Notes: generated by a model from the sequence alone, not told the origin. A DNA stretch of 64,000 nt from Dethiosulfovibrio peptidovorans DSM 11002 (GCF_000172975.1 NZ_ABTR02000001.1:560001-624000); one strand, 5' to 3'. Positions 41,685-51,168 are shown, counted from the first letter of the stretch. Numbers and translations are program-made.

Positions 41685-42464
41685 ATGTCGCTTCCCAATC
41701 ATATCCTGGCGGCCATAGGAGCGGTGATAGGTGCGGTGGCGGGATCTTTTTTCAACGTCGTCGCAGAGAGAACCGTCTCGGGAAGACCCTGGTGGGGCTC
41801 GGAGAGGTCCAGCTGTCCCAGCTGTGGTCGAACCTTGCAGACTCTGGACCTGATCCCTCTGATCTCCTGGGTCGCCTCCGGAGGAAAGTGCAGATACTGT
41901 AAAAACGCCATATCCGTGAGATATCCCATCGTGGAGCTGCTCTATTCCCTGTGGGGGGCGGTAGCCCTCTATATCTGGGGACCGTCTCCGGCAGGAGTCG
42001 GTGCTATGACGGGAGGATGGCTGATGATGCTCAACGCCCTGACGGACCTCCAGTCGGGCTACATCTACGACCACCTGGCAGGGGCTATAGCTGTGGCGGG
42101 AGCGCTCCTTCGGATCTTCGGAGGAACGGAAGCCCTGCTGGACGGGGTCATCGGCGCCGCCACAGCCGCAGGGATCATAGCGATCATAGTGATATTGAGC
42201 AGAGGCGGGATGGGCTGGGGAGATGCCACTCTGATGGGGGGAGCGGGAGCCATTCTCGGATGGAAGATGGCCTTGATAGCCACCTATCTGGGTTTCATGA
42301 TAGGGGGGCTCTTCGCCGTGCTTCTGGTGCTATTGAAAAAGGCGGCAAGAAAGGACTCGGTTCCCCTCGCTCCTTTCCTGACCGCCGGTTTCATGGCAGC
42401 TCTCGTATGGGGGCCCGACATACTGGGCTATCTGGGCCAGTCGGCCGGATGGCCCTGGAGATGA
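41685..42464 (+). CDS. pilD: Prepilin peptidase / leader peptidase
   Basis: 259-aa inner-membrane aspartyl protease (A24 family) that cleaves type IV prepilin leaders and often N-methylates the new end. The N-terminal domain has two CxxC zinc pairs (CPSCG and CRYCKN). Catalytic Asp residues are in TDLQSGYIYD and GWGDATLMG (the common GMGD reads GWGD). About seven membrane helices. No pilin or secretion ATPase gene is in the window. The 3' end overlaps the opposite gene by 37 bp. Confidence 0.93.
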   Translation: MSLPNHILAAIGAVIGAVAGSFFNVVAERTVSGRPWWGSERSSCPSCGRTLQTLDLIPLISWVASGGKCRYCKNAISVRYPIVELLYSLWGAVALYIWGPSPAGVGAMTGGWLMMLNALTDLQSGYIYDHLAGAIAVAGALLRIFGGTEALLDGVIGAATAAGIIAIIVILSRGGMGWGDATLMGGAGAILGWKMALIATYLGFMIGGLFAVLLVLLKKAARKDSVPLAPFLTAGFMAALVWGPDILGYLGQSAGWPWR

Positions 42465-43252
42465 GCCGACACGGTCGCCACCATAAGATCCAGAGGTTGT
42501 GTAGAGGGAACTCCATCTATGCTCCTGAAAGGATGATCGGCCCCGTCGATAACGGTAAAGTACTTATTGGAGACCGGTATCAAATCGAAAAGCCTCCGGC
42601 AGGAGGGCTTGTCGAAGGTATCGTCCTCGCTTCCGTAAAAGAAATCCACAGAGGGGACCTCCACGTTTCGGCAGGCCTCCCGGAGAACCTCGGCCTCACA
42701 GATGGAACTCAGTACAGGCAAGGATGTCTTTATAGAACTGTCGGACTTCAGGGTGTCGCCGCTGCCGGAGATGACCAAGGCCCCTATCCGGTCCAAAGGC
42801 ACGGAGGGGGCCTCCAGGCCGAGATCGGAAATCGGCACCACCACACCTCCTGCGATCATGAGAGAGTCTATTCCACCGAGAAAAAACCCCCAGAGGCAGA
42901 TTCTTCCATCGGGAAACATCTCGGAAACCTTGCTTAGTCCCGACATATGGTCGAAAAGCTCCTGGCCGTATTTTTTTCCAGAAAAAGCGGCGTCGGCCCA
43001 ATCGGACCGGTCGGGAAAATCTGCTCTGTTCCTCACATCCCTGCTGGTCTCGACCAGACAGGTCGTTATTCCCCGTTCCGACAGCCTCCTGGCAAGCTCT
43101 CCGTATTTATTGCCCTCCTCCAGAGAAGCCACGCCATAGACACCATGAAAGAGACAGACCACCCAAGGGCTCCCATCAGGGGACTCGAGAACCTCGATCC
43201 TGACGGCACGATCGCCGTAACTTCCAGACGCATCCACATGTAAACCGCTCAT
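42428..43252 (-). CDS. Alpha/beta-hydrolase-fold protein without the nucleophile serine
   Basis: 274-aa protein with hydrolase-fold features: VVCLFHGVYGV oxyanion-region strand, nucleophile-elbow position WGFFLGGIDS, DFFYGSEDDTFDKPSC acid strand and DGADHPF with the expected catalytic His. The GxSxG elbow reads GFFLG, so Ser is replaced by Phe, encoded by TTT TTT in the minus-strand sense. It may be inactive or use another residue. Dienelactone-hydrolase-like proteins are the nearest shape I recognise. Downstream of pssA but separated by a terminator. Confidence 0.65.
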   Translation of the reverse strand: MSGLHVDASGSYGDRAVRIEVLESPDGSPWVVCLFHGVYGVASLEEGNKYGELARRLSERGITTCLVETSRDVRNRADFPDRSDWADAAFSGKKYGQELFDHMSGLSKVSEMFPDGRICLWGFFLGGIDSLMIAGGVVVPISDLGLEAPSVPLDRIGALVISGSGDTLKSDSSIKTSLPVLSSICEAEVLREACRNVEVPSVDFFYGSEDDTFDKPSCRRLFDLIPVSNKYFTVIDGADHPFRSIDGVPSTQPLDLMVATVSAHLQGHPADWPR

Positions 43253-43281
43253 CGACTAGACACCTCCCTAGGACGAGAAAA

Positions 43282-43309
43282 CGGGAGAGAAGGATGCCCT
43301 CCTCTCCCG
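43282..43309 (-). terminator. Terminator of the gyrA-psd-pssA operon
   Basis: 8-bp perfect stem CGGGAGAG / CTCTCCCG with a 12-nt loop, followed on the minus strand by TTTTCTCG. Confidence 0.75.
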
Positions 43310-43332
43310 GCTAAAGACGACAAACTCTACGC

Positions 43333-44073
43333 TTAATCTCCGTCGTATTCCACTGAGTCCTCTTCCGCTATGGACAGCCAGGCCTGCCAATCGAAGCGGA
43401 TGAGACCGCTTACTATGTAGACCGATATCAGGGCCAAGAGTGCCTTTTCCTTGAGGAGGAACACCATCGTGGCCACCAGTACCTTCAGGAACAGCGTCCT
43501 TCTTCGATCCACCCCGCCCCTTTTAAGACCTTTCAGGTTGCTGTAGGAAACGGTGGAAATCATGAGGGCTCCGGCCAAAGCCACCATGGCGGCCATTATG
43601 GCCGGAGACAGAGAGATTCCAGCGATGGTCCAGGAAGCCAGGAAGAGACCTCCCGCCGGTATGGGAAGTCCCTGAAAGGGACCGGGAACGTGAACGACGT
43701 TGAACCGGGCGAGACGAAGCGCCCCGCAGAGGGTGAAGAAGACCGCCACCAAAGCGCCTCCGACGCCGGGGACGGAGGACAGGGTCGTCGAGTAGACCAG
43801 AATGGCCGGAGCCACGCCGAAACTCACGACGTCGCCGAGACTGTCGAACTCGACCCCGAATGCGCTGCTGACCCCCAACATCCTGGCGACCTTCCCGTCC
43901 ATGAAGTCGAAGAAGACGGCAAAGGCTACCAGCCAGGCCGCGGGGAAATACTGTCCATTCATGGTCAATATCAAAGACAACATGCCGCAGAGCAGGTTCC
44001 CGCTGGTTATCATGTTGGGAATGTAGGCCCTCCAATGAATATCGTGGCCCTTCAGCTTAATCGGTCCTCTCAT
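43333..44073 (-). CDS. pssA: CDP-diacylglycerol-serine O-phosphatidyltransferase
   Basis: 246-aa integral membrane CDP-alcohol phosphotransferase making phosphatidylserine. The signature DGKVARMLGVSSAFGVEFDSLGD gives the DGxxAR-x8-Gx3Dx3D pattern with all catalytic Asp. Six or so membrane helices. Its start overlaps the end of psd by 17 nt, coupling synthesis and decarboxylation of phosphatidylserine. Confidence 0.95.
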   Translation of the reverse strand: MRGPIKLKGHDIHWRAYIPNMITSGNLLCGMLSLILTMNGQYFPAAWLVAFAVFFDFMDGKVARMLGVSSAFGVEFDSLGDVVSFGVAPAILVYSTTLSSVPGVGGALVAVFFTLCGALRLARFNVVHVPGPFQGLPIPAGGLFLASWTIAGISLSPAIMAAMVALAGALMISTVSYSNLKGLKRGGVDRRRTLFLKVLVATMVFLLKEKALLALISVYIVSGLIRFDWQAWLSIAEEDSVEYDGD

Positions 44074-44689
44074 GGCGACACACTCCTATACAGGTCTTGC
44101 CGGCGAAAACCTTTTGTCCGACAGATGTCTTCAACTGTACACCTTCGGGAAGATAGACGTCAACTTTAGAGCCCAACTTAATCATACCGAAACGCTGACC
44201 TCTATCGTATCTACATCCTCTTCTGATCCTGGAGACGATCCGTCTCGCAAGAAAACCGGCTATCTGGACCACCATGGATGGGCCGCAATCGGTGTGGAAC
44301 CCGAGGTAGAATCTCTCGTTGTCCTCCGAGGCCTTGTCGGCGAAAGCCATCCATTTTTTCCCCGGAACGTATTTCATGTACTCCACCGTACCGGCCCGTG
44401 GGATCCTGTTTACGTGAACGCTGAGAGGATTCATGAAGATGCCGACCTTGGTGGCGGGACCGGTATAGGGATGGTCCACAGGGACTATCTCCACGACCTC
44501 TCCGTCTGCAGGGGAGACCCATCCCTCCGGACCGCATTCGGGGACCCTCTCGGGATCCCTGAAAAACCACAACACCAGAGCGGCCACAGGCAACAACAGT
44601 ATCAGAGACGGAACCCACAGAACCATACCTGCCACCACCGCCCCCCAGGCCAGAGCTATCGTGGCGTAGCCGTCCTTGGCGAACCTCAT
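44057..44689 (-). CDS. psd: Phosphatidylserine decarboxylase proenzyme
   Basis: 210-aa short-type decarboxylase converting phosphatidylserine to phosphatidylethanolamine. [18 protein letters not shown] and the self-cleavage site [12 protein letters not shown] (Gly-Ser, which yields the pyruvoyl group) are visible. Two N-terminal hydrophobic stretches anchor it. Overlaps gyrA's stop as ATGA. Confidence 0.95.
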   Translation of the reverse strand: MRFAKDGYATIALAWGAVVAGMVLWVPSLILLLPVAALVLWFFRDPERVPECGPEGWVSPADGEVVEIVPVDHPYTGPATKVGIFMNPLSVHVNRIPRAGTVEYMKYVPGKKWMAFADKASEDNERFYLGFHTDCGPSMVVQIAGFLARRIVSRIRRGCRYDRGQRFGMIKLGSKVDVYLPEGVQLKTSVGQKVFAGKTCIGVCRHERTD

Positions 44690-47130
44690 TTCAGGTCCTC
44701 TCCGTCCATATTAACCACGCTCAGATCCACCACCGAGTCTCCGCCGTCCAGACGGACAACTATAGACCCCGCTGCGGTACGACCGAGCACCCTTATCTCC
44801 TTAGCGGCCACTCGAATCATGCGGCCCTTGGCGGTCATTACTATGATCTCGTCGTCCTCGGAGACGGACGTAGCGGCTGCGAGCAGTCCGGTCCTGGAGT
44901 TGATCGACATGACCTTCATGCCTCCTCCACCCCTGTGGTGGACGGTGAAGTCCTCGAAGTTCGTCCTCTTTCCTATGCCGGTCTCGCTGACCAGGATGGG
45001 TCGACGGTCCTCCGTGACGACCTCGCCGCTTATTATCCTGTCTCCGTCCTTGAGCCTCATCGCCTTGACTCCTCTGGCGGATCTGCCCATGGGACGGAAC
45101 TCGTCCTCCGAGACCCTCAGGGCCTGCCCCATGGCGGAGACCAGAAGGAGGTCGTCCATTCCGGAGGTGGGAAGGATCTGGGCTATCTCGTCTCCCTCGT
45201 CGAGGGTTACCACCCTGCGGCCCGCCCTGGTGAGGTTGTCCAGTTCGGAGGAGGGAAGCCTCTTGGCTATGCCCCTTCTCGTCAGAAAGAAGAGGAAACC
45301 GGATTCCTGACCCCTGCGGGTCTTCATGCTGACGACCCTCTCGTCGTTCTCCAGGGAGATATATTTGCCGATGAGCTTGCCCTTGCCGGTCCTGCTCTCC
45401 GATATGATGTATCCCTTTATGGCAAAAACCCTGCCCTTGGTGGTGAAGAGGAAGATATCGTCGTGAGTGGTGCTCACTCCCATGAGGGACACCTCGTCCT
45501 CCTCCCTGAGCCTCGCCCCTCTACGGCCCTTGCCCCCCTTAGCCTGAAGCGAGTAGTCTTCAAGGGGGACCCTGCGCAGATAGCCGTCTCTGGAGAGCAT
45601 TACCACTATGTCCTCCCTGGGAATGAGATCCTCGTCGGAGCAGTCCTGCCCCACCCTGTCCACTATCTTGGTCCTGCGATCGTCGCCGTATTTGCCCTTC
45701 AAGGCGACCAGTTCTTCCACTATGACGCCGTCCAGGACCTTTTCGCTGTCCAGAATCGAACGATACCTCTGGATGTCGGCCAGAAGCCCGGCGAACTCGT
45801 CGTTGAGCTTATCCCTCTCGAGTCCGGTGAGCCTTTGAAGCTTCATGTCCAGGATGGCCTGAGCCTGGATCTCGGAGAAGTCCAGTTCCGCCACGAGTCG
45901 TTCCTTGGCCAGAGCGGCGTTGTCCGATCCTCTGATAAGGGCTATGACCCTGTCTATCACGTCCAGGGCCTTAACCAGTCCCTCCAGGATATGGGCTCTG
46001 GCCTCGGCTTTCTTTAGCCGGAACTCGGTTCTCCGTCTGACAACGGTCCTTCTGTGCCCCAGGAAGACGTTGAGCATATCGGTCAGTGAAAGCTCCACCG
46101 GCCGGCCATCCACCAGGGCGAGGTTTATCACCCCGAAGGTGTTCTGGAGCTGGCTCCTCCTGTAGAGCTGTCTTATTACGAGGTCGGGGTCAACGTCCCT
46201 AGATACCTCGAGCACGACTCTTAGTCCCTTTCGGTCCGACTCGTCTCTGATGTCGGTCACTCCGTCTATAGTCTTATTCTGAACACAGGACGCTATAGTC
46301 TCTATCATGGTGGTCTTGTTGACCATGTAGGGGATCTCGGTGATGACGACGTTGCTCTTGCCTCTCTTGCCTTCCTCCACGTGCACCAATCCCTGCACCA
46401 CCAGGCGGCCTCGACCGGTGCGATAGGCGTCTATTATGCCGTCTTTTCCGAGGATGACCCCTCCGGTGGGGAAATCCGGACCGGGCATACGGGCCATCAG
46501 CTCGCCGAAGTCGGCCTGATCTCCCGCCTCTATGAGGTAGCATATGGCGTCGACGACCTCCCCCAGGTTGTGGGGAGGCATATTGGTGGCCATACCGACT
46601 GCGATACCGGTGCTGCCGTTAACCAGAAGGTTGGGGACCTGAGAGGGCAGCACCATGGGCTCCTTCAAGGACTCGTCGAAGTTAGGGCCCCACTCCACCG
46701 TGTCCTCGTCGATATCCTGAAGCATAAGCTCTCCCAGCTCCTGGAGCCTGGCCTCGGTGTATCTCATGGCGGCGGCACTGTCTCCGTCGATGGAGCCGAA
46801 GTTGCCCTGTCCGTCGACCAGGGTATAACGCATACTGAAATTCTGGGCCAGGCGAACCATGGTATCGTATATGGCCGAGTCGCCGTGAGGATGGTACTTA
46901 CCCATGGTCTCTCCGACCACCCTGGCGGACTTCTTATAAGATTGATTGTGTCTGAGTCCCAGTTCCTGCATGGCGAAGAGGATACGCCTCTGCACCGGTT
47001 TCAACCCGTCCCTGGCGTCGGGAAGGGCCCTCCCGACTATGACGCTCATAGCGTAGTCCAGATAGCTCCTTTTGATCTCCTCCACCAGAGGATGACGGAT
47101 TATCTTTCCGAAAAGAGTCTGTTCTTCCAT
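44686..47130 (-). CDS. gyrA: DNA gyrase subunit A
   Basis: 814-aa type II topoisomerase subunit. The breakage-reunion domain has the catalytic Tyr in MRYTEARL (Tyr124) and the quinolone-binding [10 protein letters not shown] at 80-89 with wild-type Ser85 and Asp89. The C-terminal beta-pinwheel carries a GyrA box reading [10 protein letters not shown], which favours gyrase over ParC. No acidic C-terminal tail. gyrB is not adjacent. Leads the operon gyrA-psd-pssA, an unusual pairing of topology and lipid genes. Confidence 0.95.
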   Translation of the reverse strand: MEEQTLFGKIIRHPLVEEIKRSYLDYAMSVIVGRALPDARDGLKPVQRRILFAMQELGLRHNQSYKKSARVVGETMGKYHPHGDSAIYDTMVRLAQNFSMRYTLVDGQGNFGSIDGDSAAAMRYTEARLQELGELMLQDIDEDTVEWGPNFDESLKEPMVLPSQVPNLLVNGSTGIAVGMATNMPPHNLGEVVDAICYLIEAGDQADFGELMARMPGPDFPTGGVILGKDGIIDAYRTGRGRLVVQGLVHVEEGKRGKSNVVITEIPYMVNKTTMIETIASCVQNKTIDGVTDIRDESDRKGLRVVLEVSRDVDPDLVIRQLYRRSQLQNTFGVINLALVDGRPVELSLTDMLNVFLGHRRTVVRRRTEFRLKKAEARAHILEGLVKALDVIDRVIALIRGSDNAALAKERLVAELDFSEIQAQAILDMKLQRLTGLERDKLNDEFAGLLADIQRYRSILDSEKVLDGVIVEELVALKGKYGDDRRTKIVDRVGQDCSDEDLIPREDIVVMLSRDGYLRRVPLEDYSLQAKGGKGRRGARLREEDEVSLMGVSTTHDDIFLFTTKGRVFAIKGYIISESRTGKGKLIGKYISLENDERVVSMKTRRGQESGFLFFLTRRGIAKRLPSSELDNLTRAGRRVVTLDEGDEIAQILPTSGMDDLLLVSAMGQALRVSEDEFRPMGRSARGVKAMRLKDGDRIISGEVVTEDRRPILVSETGIGKRTNFEDFTVHHRGGGGMKVMSINSRTGLLAAATSVSEDDEIIVMTAKGRMIRVAAKEIRVLGRTAAGSIVVRLDGGDSVVDLSVVNMDGEDLK

Positions 47131-47172
47131 TAAAAAACCTCCGTAGGGGTAAATTTGAGAACCCCGTCTTTA

Positions 47173-47196
47173 TGCGACGAAAAATCTTTCGTCGCA
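47173..47196 (-). other. Hairpin in the gyrA leader region
   Basis: Perfect 10-bp stem TGCGACGAAA / TTTCGTCGCA with a 4-nt loop, 43 bp upstream of the gyrA start. No T-run follows. It may be a leader structure or an operator-like palindrome. Confidence 0.4.
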
Positions 47197-47226
47197 GAAC
47201 CGATCCATTTTATCACGAAGGACAAC

Positions 47227-47255
47227 GGCGGTGACGGGAAAGTCCCGCCACCGCC
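47227..47255 (-). terminator. Hairpin after focA
   Basis: GGCGGTG-CGGG / CCCG-CACCGCC stem with one bulge on each side, 64 bp after the focA stop. The following minus-strand sequence (TTGTCCTT) is a poor T-run, so termination may be partial and gyrA may receive read-through. Confidence 0.5.
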
Positions 47256-47318
47256 GCCGCCCCGTGTCGCGAAGAGATTGGAGGTAAATGCCCCGAGATG
47301 AAGGTCCCCCTCGGACCC

Positions 47319-48128
47319 TCACCGCGAGACAAGATTGGATTTAAATACCGAGAAATAAAGGACCGCTACGAAGAGAACTCCTCCCACGATGTTTCCGGCA
47401 GTGACCGGAATCAGGTTGTTGACGTAACCCCAGAGGCTGACGGCTCCGAGGTCGCCGGCAGGAAGAGCCGCAGCAGCGACTACCGTGGGATCTCCCTTCA
47501 GAAGAAGGCCCATGGCCATGAAATACATGTTGGCGATCGAGTGCTCGAATCCGGAGGCAACGAAGACCATTATAGGGAAGTAGATAGCCCATATCTTTCC
47601 TATCACGGTCTCGGAGCTCATGGATAGCCACACGGCCAAGACCACTATCCAATTGCAAAGGATGCCCCGAAAGAAAGCCTCCCACCAGGAAAGGCCCATT
47701 TTCCCCGCAGCGATGGCCAGAGCCTTGGCTCCTATATCACCTCGCCACAGTCCAGTATTATACACGAGAACCGCCACCAAGACAGCCCCCAGTAAGTTGG
47801 CTAGGTACACCCAAAACCAGTTTTTCAACACATTCCTCATTGGAAGTCGACCGGCCATAACTGCCAAGGGCATGACACAGTTTCCGGTGAAGAGCTCAGC
47901 ACCGGCCAACACCACCAGTATGAGACCTATGCTGAAGACCGATCCTCCGATCACCTTGGCGACCCCGACCGAGCCCACGTCGAAGGTGGTCGCGGTCATA
48001 GCCCAGCCCCCGAAGGCGACGTAGGCTCCGGCCAGGCCTCCCAGAACCATCATCTGAGGAACGGACCAGGCCGCCTTGGTCTTGGCTGAATCGCATACGG
48101 AACGGGCGATGTCCAGGGGATTTTTCAT
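47319..48128 (-). CDS. focA: Formate/nitrite transporter family channel
   Basis: 269-aa pentameric FNT channel with six membrane helices. GGLAGAYVAFGG near residue 31, AGAELFTGNCVM (broken helix with conserved Thr and Asn), and GFEHSIANMYFM are family hallmarks; the His in EHSIANM is the proton-relay residue. Formate is the most likely substrate in a fermenter, but nitrite or hydrosulfide members exist. It lies 59 bp downstream of the hydrogenase-like signalling cluster on the same strand. Confidence 0.9.
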   Translation of the reverse strand: MKNPLDIARSVCDSAKTKAAWSVPQMMVLGGLAGAYVAFGGWAMTATTFDVGSVGVAKVIGGSVFSIGLILVVLAGAELFTGNCVMPLAVMAGRLPMRNVLKNWFWVYLANLLGAVLVAVLVYNTGLWRGDIGAKALAIAAGKMGLSWWEAFFRGILCNWIVVLAVWLSMSSETVIGKIWAIYFPIMVFVASGFEHSIANMYFMAMGLLLKGDPTVVAAAALPAGDLGAVSLWGYVNNLIPVTAGNIVGGVLFVAVLYFSVFKSNLVSR

Positions 48129-48187
48129 CGAGACACGTCCTTTCTATATCTTACGGTCATGTCAGCTAAGTATATCAAAAATAACGG

Positions 48188-48748
48188 CTATTCGGGGGAA
48201 AGATTCTCGATCGATCCGACGTTCTCAGTTATATAATCCTTCAGCCACAGGGCTATGTTAGGGTCCCTCAGAGCCTCTGGATCTCCCAGGATATCCAGGA
48301 TTTCCACGCTGTCCAATACGAAGACCCTGCCATCTATCTCGTGACGGTATATCCAATGAACCGTCGGGGCCGACATCAACAAGGTCACGATCGAGGAGGG
48401 GACGTCTCCCATAGGGGGAAGATCTATGGAGTCCAGCCGAAAAGAGGCCTTCAAGGATGTGCCGATCCCTAGACTAGAGGATAGTTCCAGGGACCCGCCG
48501 CATAGCTCCGCCGACTGACGAAGGAAGGGGATCCCCAGTCCTACCTTTCTGGTGGTCCTGGTGGTGTAGAAAGGATCCACCACCTTGGCGCAGGTCTCCT
48601 CGTCCATCCCTCGGCCGTCGTCCTCCACCGAAAGGGTAAGCCAGCCGCCGGATCGATCCTCGACGAGGTTTAACGTGACGTTACGGGCTCCGGCTCCTAC
48701 GCTGTTCTCCGCTATGTCCAATATGTGAAGGGACAGATCGTCTAGCAT
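48188..48748 (-). CDS. Histidine-kinase-like ATPase without a phosphoacceptor domain
   Basis: 186-aa GHKL-fold ATPase. N box ILDIAENSVGAGA, G1 DDGRGMDEE, F-box-like FYTTRTTRKVGLGIPFLRQ and G2-like SLGIGTSLKA are clear; there is no HisKA helix pair or sensor domain. The last ~55 residues are an unrecognised extension. ATG 48748 follows GAAGGAGG. Such proteins recur in [FeFe]-hydrogenase gene clusters of anaerobes with DRTGG, PHP and Fe-S partners; they may phosphorylate or bind a partner protein. Confidence 0.82.
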   Translation of the reverse strand: MLDDLSLHILDIAENSVGAGARNVTLNLVEDRSGGWLTLSVEDDGRGMDEETCAKVVDPFYTTRTTRKVGLGIPFLRQSAELCGGSLELSSSLGIGTSLKASFRLDSIDLPPMGDVPSSIVTLLMSAPTVHWIYRHEIDGRVFVLDSVEILDILGDPEALRDPNIALWLKDYITENVGSIENLSPE

Positions 48749-48765
48749 GGAGATTCCTCCTTCCG

Positions 48766-49506
48766 TCATATAAGGACAGACCGCCCGTCCTCTCCTTTGA
48801 GAGCCAGGGAGACCTCGTCGAAGGTTGGTTCCTCCAGAAACATCAGGGAACAGCGATCCTTCGATATTTCCTCCAGCCGATGGGAATCGGACGACCTGAG
48901 AAAGGTTCGACCGGGATAGCGCTCCCTCCAAAGGCCGACTTCCTCCGTCGTGACCCTGGGTGAAAGCTCCAGTCCGTCCACCGGGAGGCCATCCGGAACG
49001 AAACCGAGAACGGCGGGATAGGAAAAGGCCGGTCTGTCCACGTGAGCCAGTATGGCCAATCCCCTAAACTCATGGACCCGATCGACCACACGATCCACCG
49101 AACGATCCGTTCCCTGTATCAAGAGCCTGGAGACCATATCGACCACCCCGTTATCCCGGTCTATTACGACCTGATACCCGAAAACATCCTCTCTGTTAGG
49201 GACGTCGGGCAGGGTCTCCCAGACCCACCCCTGACAGAGCAGGGCCAATTCGTAATCGCCGAACAGGGCGACAACATGCACGTCCTCGGCCGACTGGATC
49301 TCCATCCCCGGGATTATCCTTATGGGCTGACCCTCCGCCGCCCCCGCCAGAGCCGGGTAGTTGAGACAACTGTTGTGGTCGGTCACCGCCAGTAAGTCTA
49401 TGCCCTGTTCGACCGCTCTGCTCACTATCTCGGGAGCCCCCATCTCCAGCTCACCGCAGGGGGACAGGACGGTGTGGAGATGCAGATCGACGACGAAGGG
49501 CTTCAA
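48766..49506 (-). CDS. PHP-domain metal-dependent phosphoesterase
   Basis: 246-aa PHP-fold protein. Metal-binding motifs are DLHLHTVLSPCGELEM, VTDHNSCLNYPA, GMEIQSAEDVHVVAL and LAHVDRPAFSY, followed by SSDSHRLEEI. Family members hydrolyse phosphomonoesters or nucleotides such as pAp; the target here is unknown. TTG 49506 is chosen as start since GAGGGGG lies 8 nt upstream and the DRTGG stop is 2 nt away. Part of the redox signalling cluster. Confidence 0.88.
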   Translation of the reverse strand: MKPFVVDLHLHTVLSPCGELEMGAPEIVSRAVEQGIDLLAVTDHNSCLNYPALAGAAEGQPIRIIPGMEIQSAEDVHVVALFGDYELALLCQGWVWETLPDVPNREDVFGYQVVIDRDNGVVDMVSRLLIQGTDRSVDRVVDRVHEFRGLAILAHVDRPAFSYPAVLGFVPDGLPVDGLELSPRVTTEEVGLWRERYPGRTFLRSSDSHRLEEISKDRCSLMFLEEPTFDEVSLALKGEDGRSVLI

Positions 49507-49508
49507 GG

Positions 49509-49850
49509 TCAGTCCCCCTCGACGAGACCCATACCGTATATCCTGCCGCACAGGCCGTAGGCGGACATCTCCGTCTTAGCCAGGGTTATTCCCTCGGCAT
49601 CGCACCGGGCCACCAGGTCTTCGTCGACGGGACGGCCCGCCGCCACTATCACCAGGGGTATATCCCTGAGCACCGCCACGGCCGCCACGTTCACGTGGGA
49701 ATGTATGGTTATCCATCCCCAGCCGGGCTGTCCTTTCGCCATGACGAAACTCAAGAGATCGCCTACGATCATCCCGGACAGATCCGCCTGGAGATCTCCG
49801 GTGGCCAGCACGGTCAACCCTAACTTATCTACTAGTTCCTCTACCTTCAA
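49509..49850 (-). CDS. DRTGG-domain protein (second copy)
   Basis: 113-aa single-domain protein of the DRTGG type, the presumed regulatory fold seen in some phosphotransacetylases and CBS/inorganic-pyrophosphatase proteins. Visible: ATGDLQADLSGMIVGDLLSFVMAKG, then TIHSHVNVAAVAVLRDIPLVIVAAGR. Binding of a nucleotide ligand is plausible from the family but not shown. Lies between the Fe-S protein and the PHP gene, 6 bp from the former. Confidence 0.75.
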   Translation of the reverse strand: MKVEELVDKLGLTVLATGDLQADLSGMIVGDLLSFVMAKGQPGWGWITIHSHVNVAAVAVLRDIPLVIVAAGRPVDEDLVARCDAEGITLAKTEMSAYGLCGRIYGMGLVEGD

Positions 49851-49856
49851 AGTGGG

Positions 49857-51167
49857 TCACCTCTTTCTATTAAAGGCATGAGGCGAACGGGACGACAGCT
49901 CCGCCACCTCCCGAGCCAGTTCATAGATCCTCTCCCTGAGCTTGAATATGCAGTCCGTGGCCTCTCCGTTCCCTCTGACCACGTCCTCGGCAAGGGCCTT
50001 GCAGGACGGACGACCACAGGACCCGCAATCGATATGGGGCAGCTCGGCGTAGATCTGGTTCATCTCCCTCAGTCTCACCATGGCCTGCCCCAGATCCTGG
50101 TCCAGAGGGAGTCTCTGTCTCGCCTTTAGGGGGGCCGAGAGCTTCCATATTTCGCTCTCGTACCATCTGTTCACCGCCTCGGATTCCTGGTCCGTCATGG
50201 TCCATTCCACGTCTATGTGATCCAACCTGAGATGGGTCAGAAAACGGGATTCCAGGTTGCCTACCCCGCCGATACAGCCGAGATCGCAGGCCCGACACTC
50301 TATGTAATCGACCCCCTCCAGCCTTCCGAGCTCCAGCTCCCTGAGGAGATCCATCGTGTTTCTGAGTCCTGCGACGGAGATGGTCCTTATAGGCCTATTG
50401 CAAAAGGCTGAGACGTGTTTGGACTCCCCTCCTCGGAGGGACCATAGGAGATACCGAAGATCGCCGCCACAGGGCTCCACCGGTTGATCTACCTCGACCC
50501 CACCGGCCAGGAGATCTCTGACGACGTTCTGTATGGACACGGCGTATTTCATGGAACTTTTCGGGCGTCCCTCCGGAGACCTGACCAGGGCCACCTTGGC
50601 GGGACAGGGAGCTATGAGGGTGACGTCGTCCCCTCGTCCCGTGTCCTCCCGCCAGAGGGAGACCGCCGTCTCCAGAGGAGAGTCGACCAACACGAAGCGA
50701 CCGACCAGCTCGGGGTAGTTTATCTGTATCAGCCTTATGACCGACGGACAGTAGGTCGATATAAGAGGGAGACCCTCCGGTCCCCTCTTCTCTATTTCCT
50801 TGGCGATGGCGTAGGCCGTGACGTCGAAGGCCAGGGACGTCCAGGGAGTTATGTCCTCCAGCCCCGCCTCTTTCAACCTGGAGCTAAACACCTCGGGACA
50901 GCTGTAGCCTCTGGTCTGAACGTAGAAGGCCGGATCCGCCGCAATAAGGGTGCTGTCCTGGCTGGCCAGAAGCCGCCAGTTGTCCTCGTTGATCAAGATG
51001 GCCCTATCCTCGCACTTTCTGATGCATTCGCCGCAGTCGACGCAGAGTTCCGGAATGATCATGACCTTTCCGTCCAATACCCTCATGGCCTCGGTGGGAC
51101 AGACCTTGATACACCTGGCACATCCTCTGCAAGCGGAAAGCTGAACTTTGATGCCGGTAGTCACCAC
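49857..51167 (-). CDS. [FeFe]-hydrogenase-like Fe-S sensor protein
   Basis: 436 aa. The N terminus is a two-cluster ferredoxin domain (CRGCARCIKVCP and CVDCGECIRKC). A hydrogenase large-subunit-like domain follows. In it the four H-cluster ligand positions are kept: C140 in STYCP, C188 in APCPAK, C294 and C298 in ECRACDLGCIGG. The proton-relay Cys of the usual TSCCP is Tyr139, so H2 turnover is unlikely. A C-terminal 4Fe-4S motif is C381-x2-C384-x4-C389-x16-C406, as in RnfB or corrinoid Fe-S proteins, then a helical tail. Best seen as a redox or H2 sensor for the surrounding RsbW-like ATPase, DRTGG, PHP and kinase-like genes. GTG start follows the upstream stop by 1 bp. Confidence 0.82.
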   Translation of the reverse strand: MVTTGIKVQLSACRGCARCIKVCPTEAMRVLDGKVMIIPELCVDCGECIRKCEDRAILINEDNWRLLASQDSTLIAADPAFYVQTRGYSCPEVFSSRLKEAGLEDITPWTSLAFDVTAYAIAKEIEKRGPEGLPLISTYCPSVIRLIQINYPELVGRFVLVDSPLETAVSLWREDTGRGDDVTLIAPCPAKVALVRSPEGRPKSSMKYAVSIQNVVRDLLAGGVEVDQPVEPCGGDLRYLLWSLRGGESKHVSAFCNRPIRTISVAGLRNTMDLLRELELGRLEGVDYIECRACDLGCIGGVGNLESRFLTHLRLDHIDVEWTMTDQESEAVNRWYESEIWKLSAPLKARQRLPLDQDLGQAMVRLREMNQIYAELPHIDCGSCGRPSCKALAEDVVRGNGEATDCIFKLRERIYELAREVAELSSRSPHAFNRKR

Positions 51168-51168
51168 A

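Noticed and set aside
49857..51167. A catalytic [FeFe] hydrogenase
   Set aside because: The proton-relay Cys is Tyr and the genes around it are regulatory; NADH-dehydrogenase-like partner subunits are absent.
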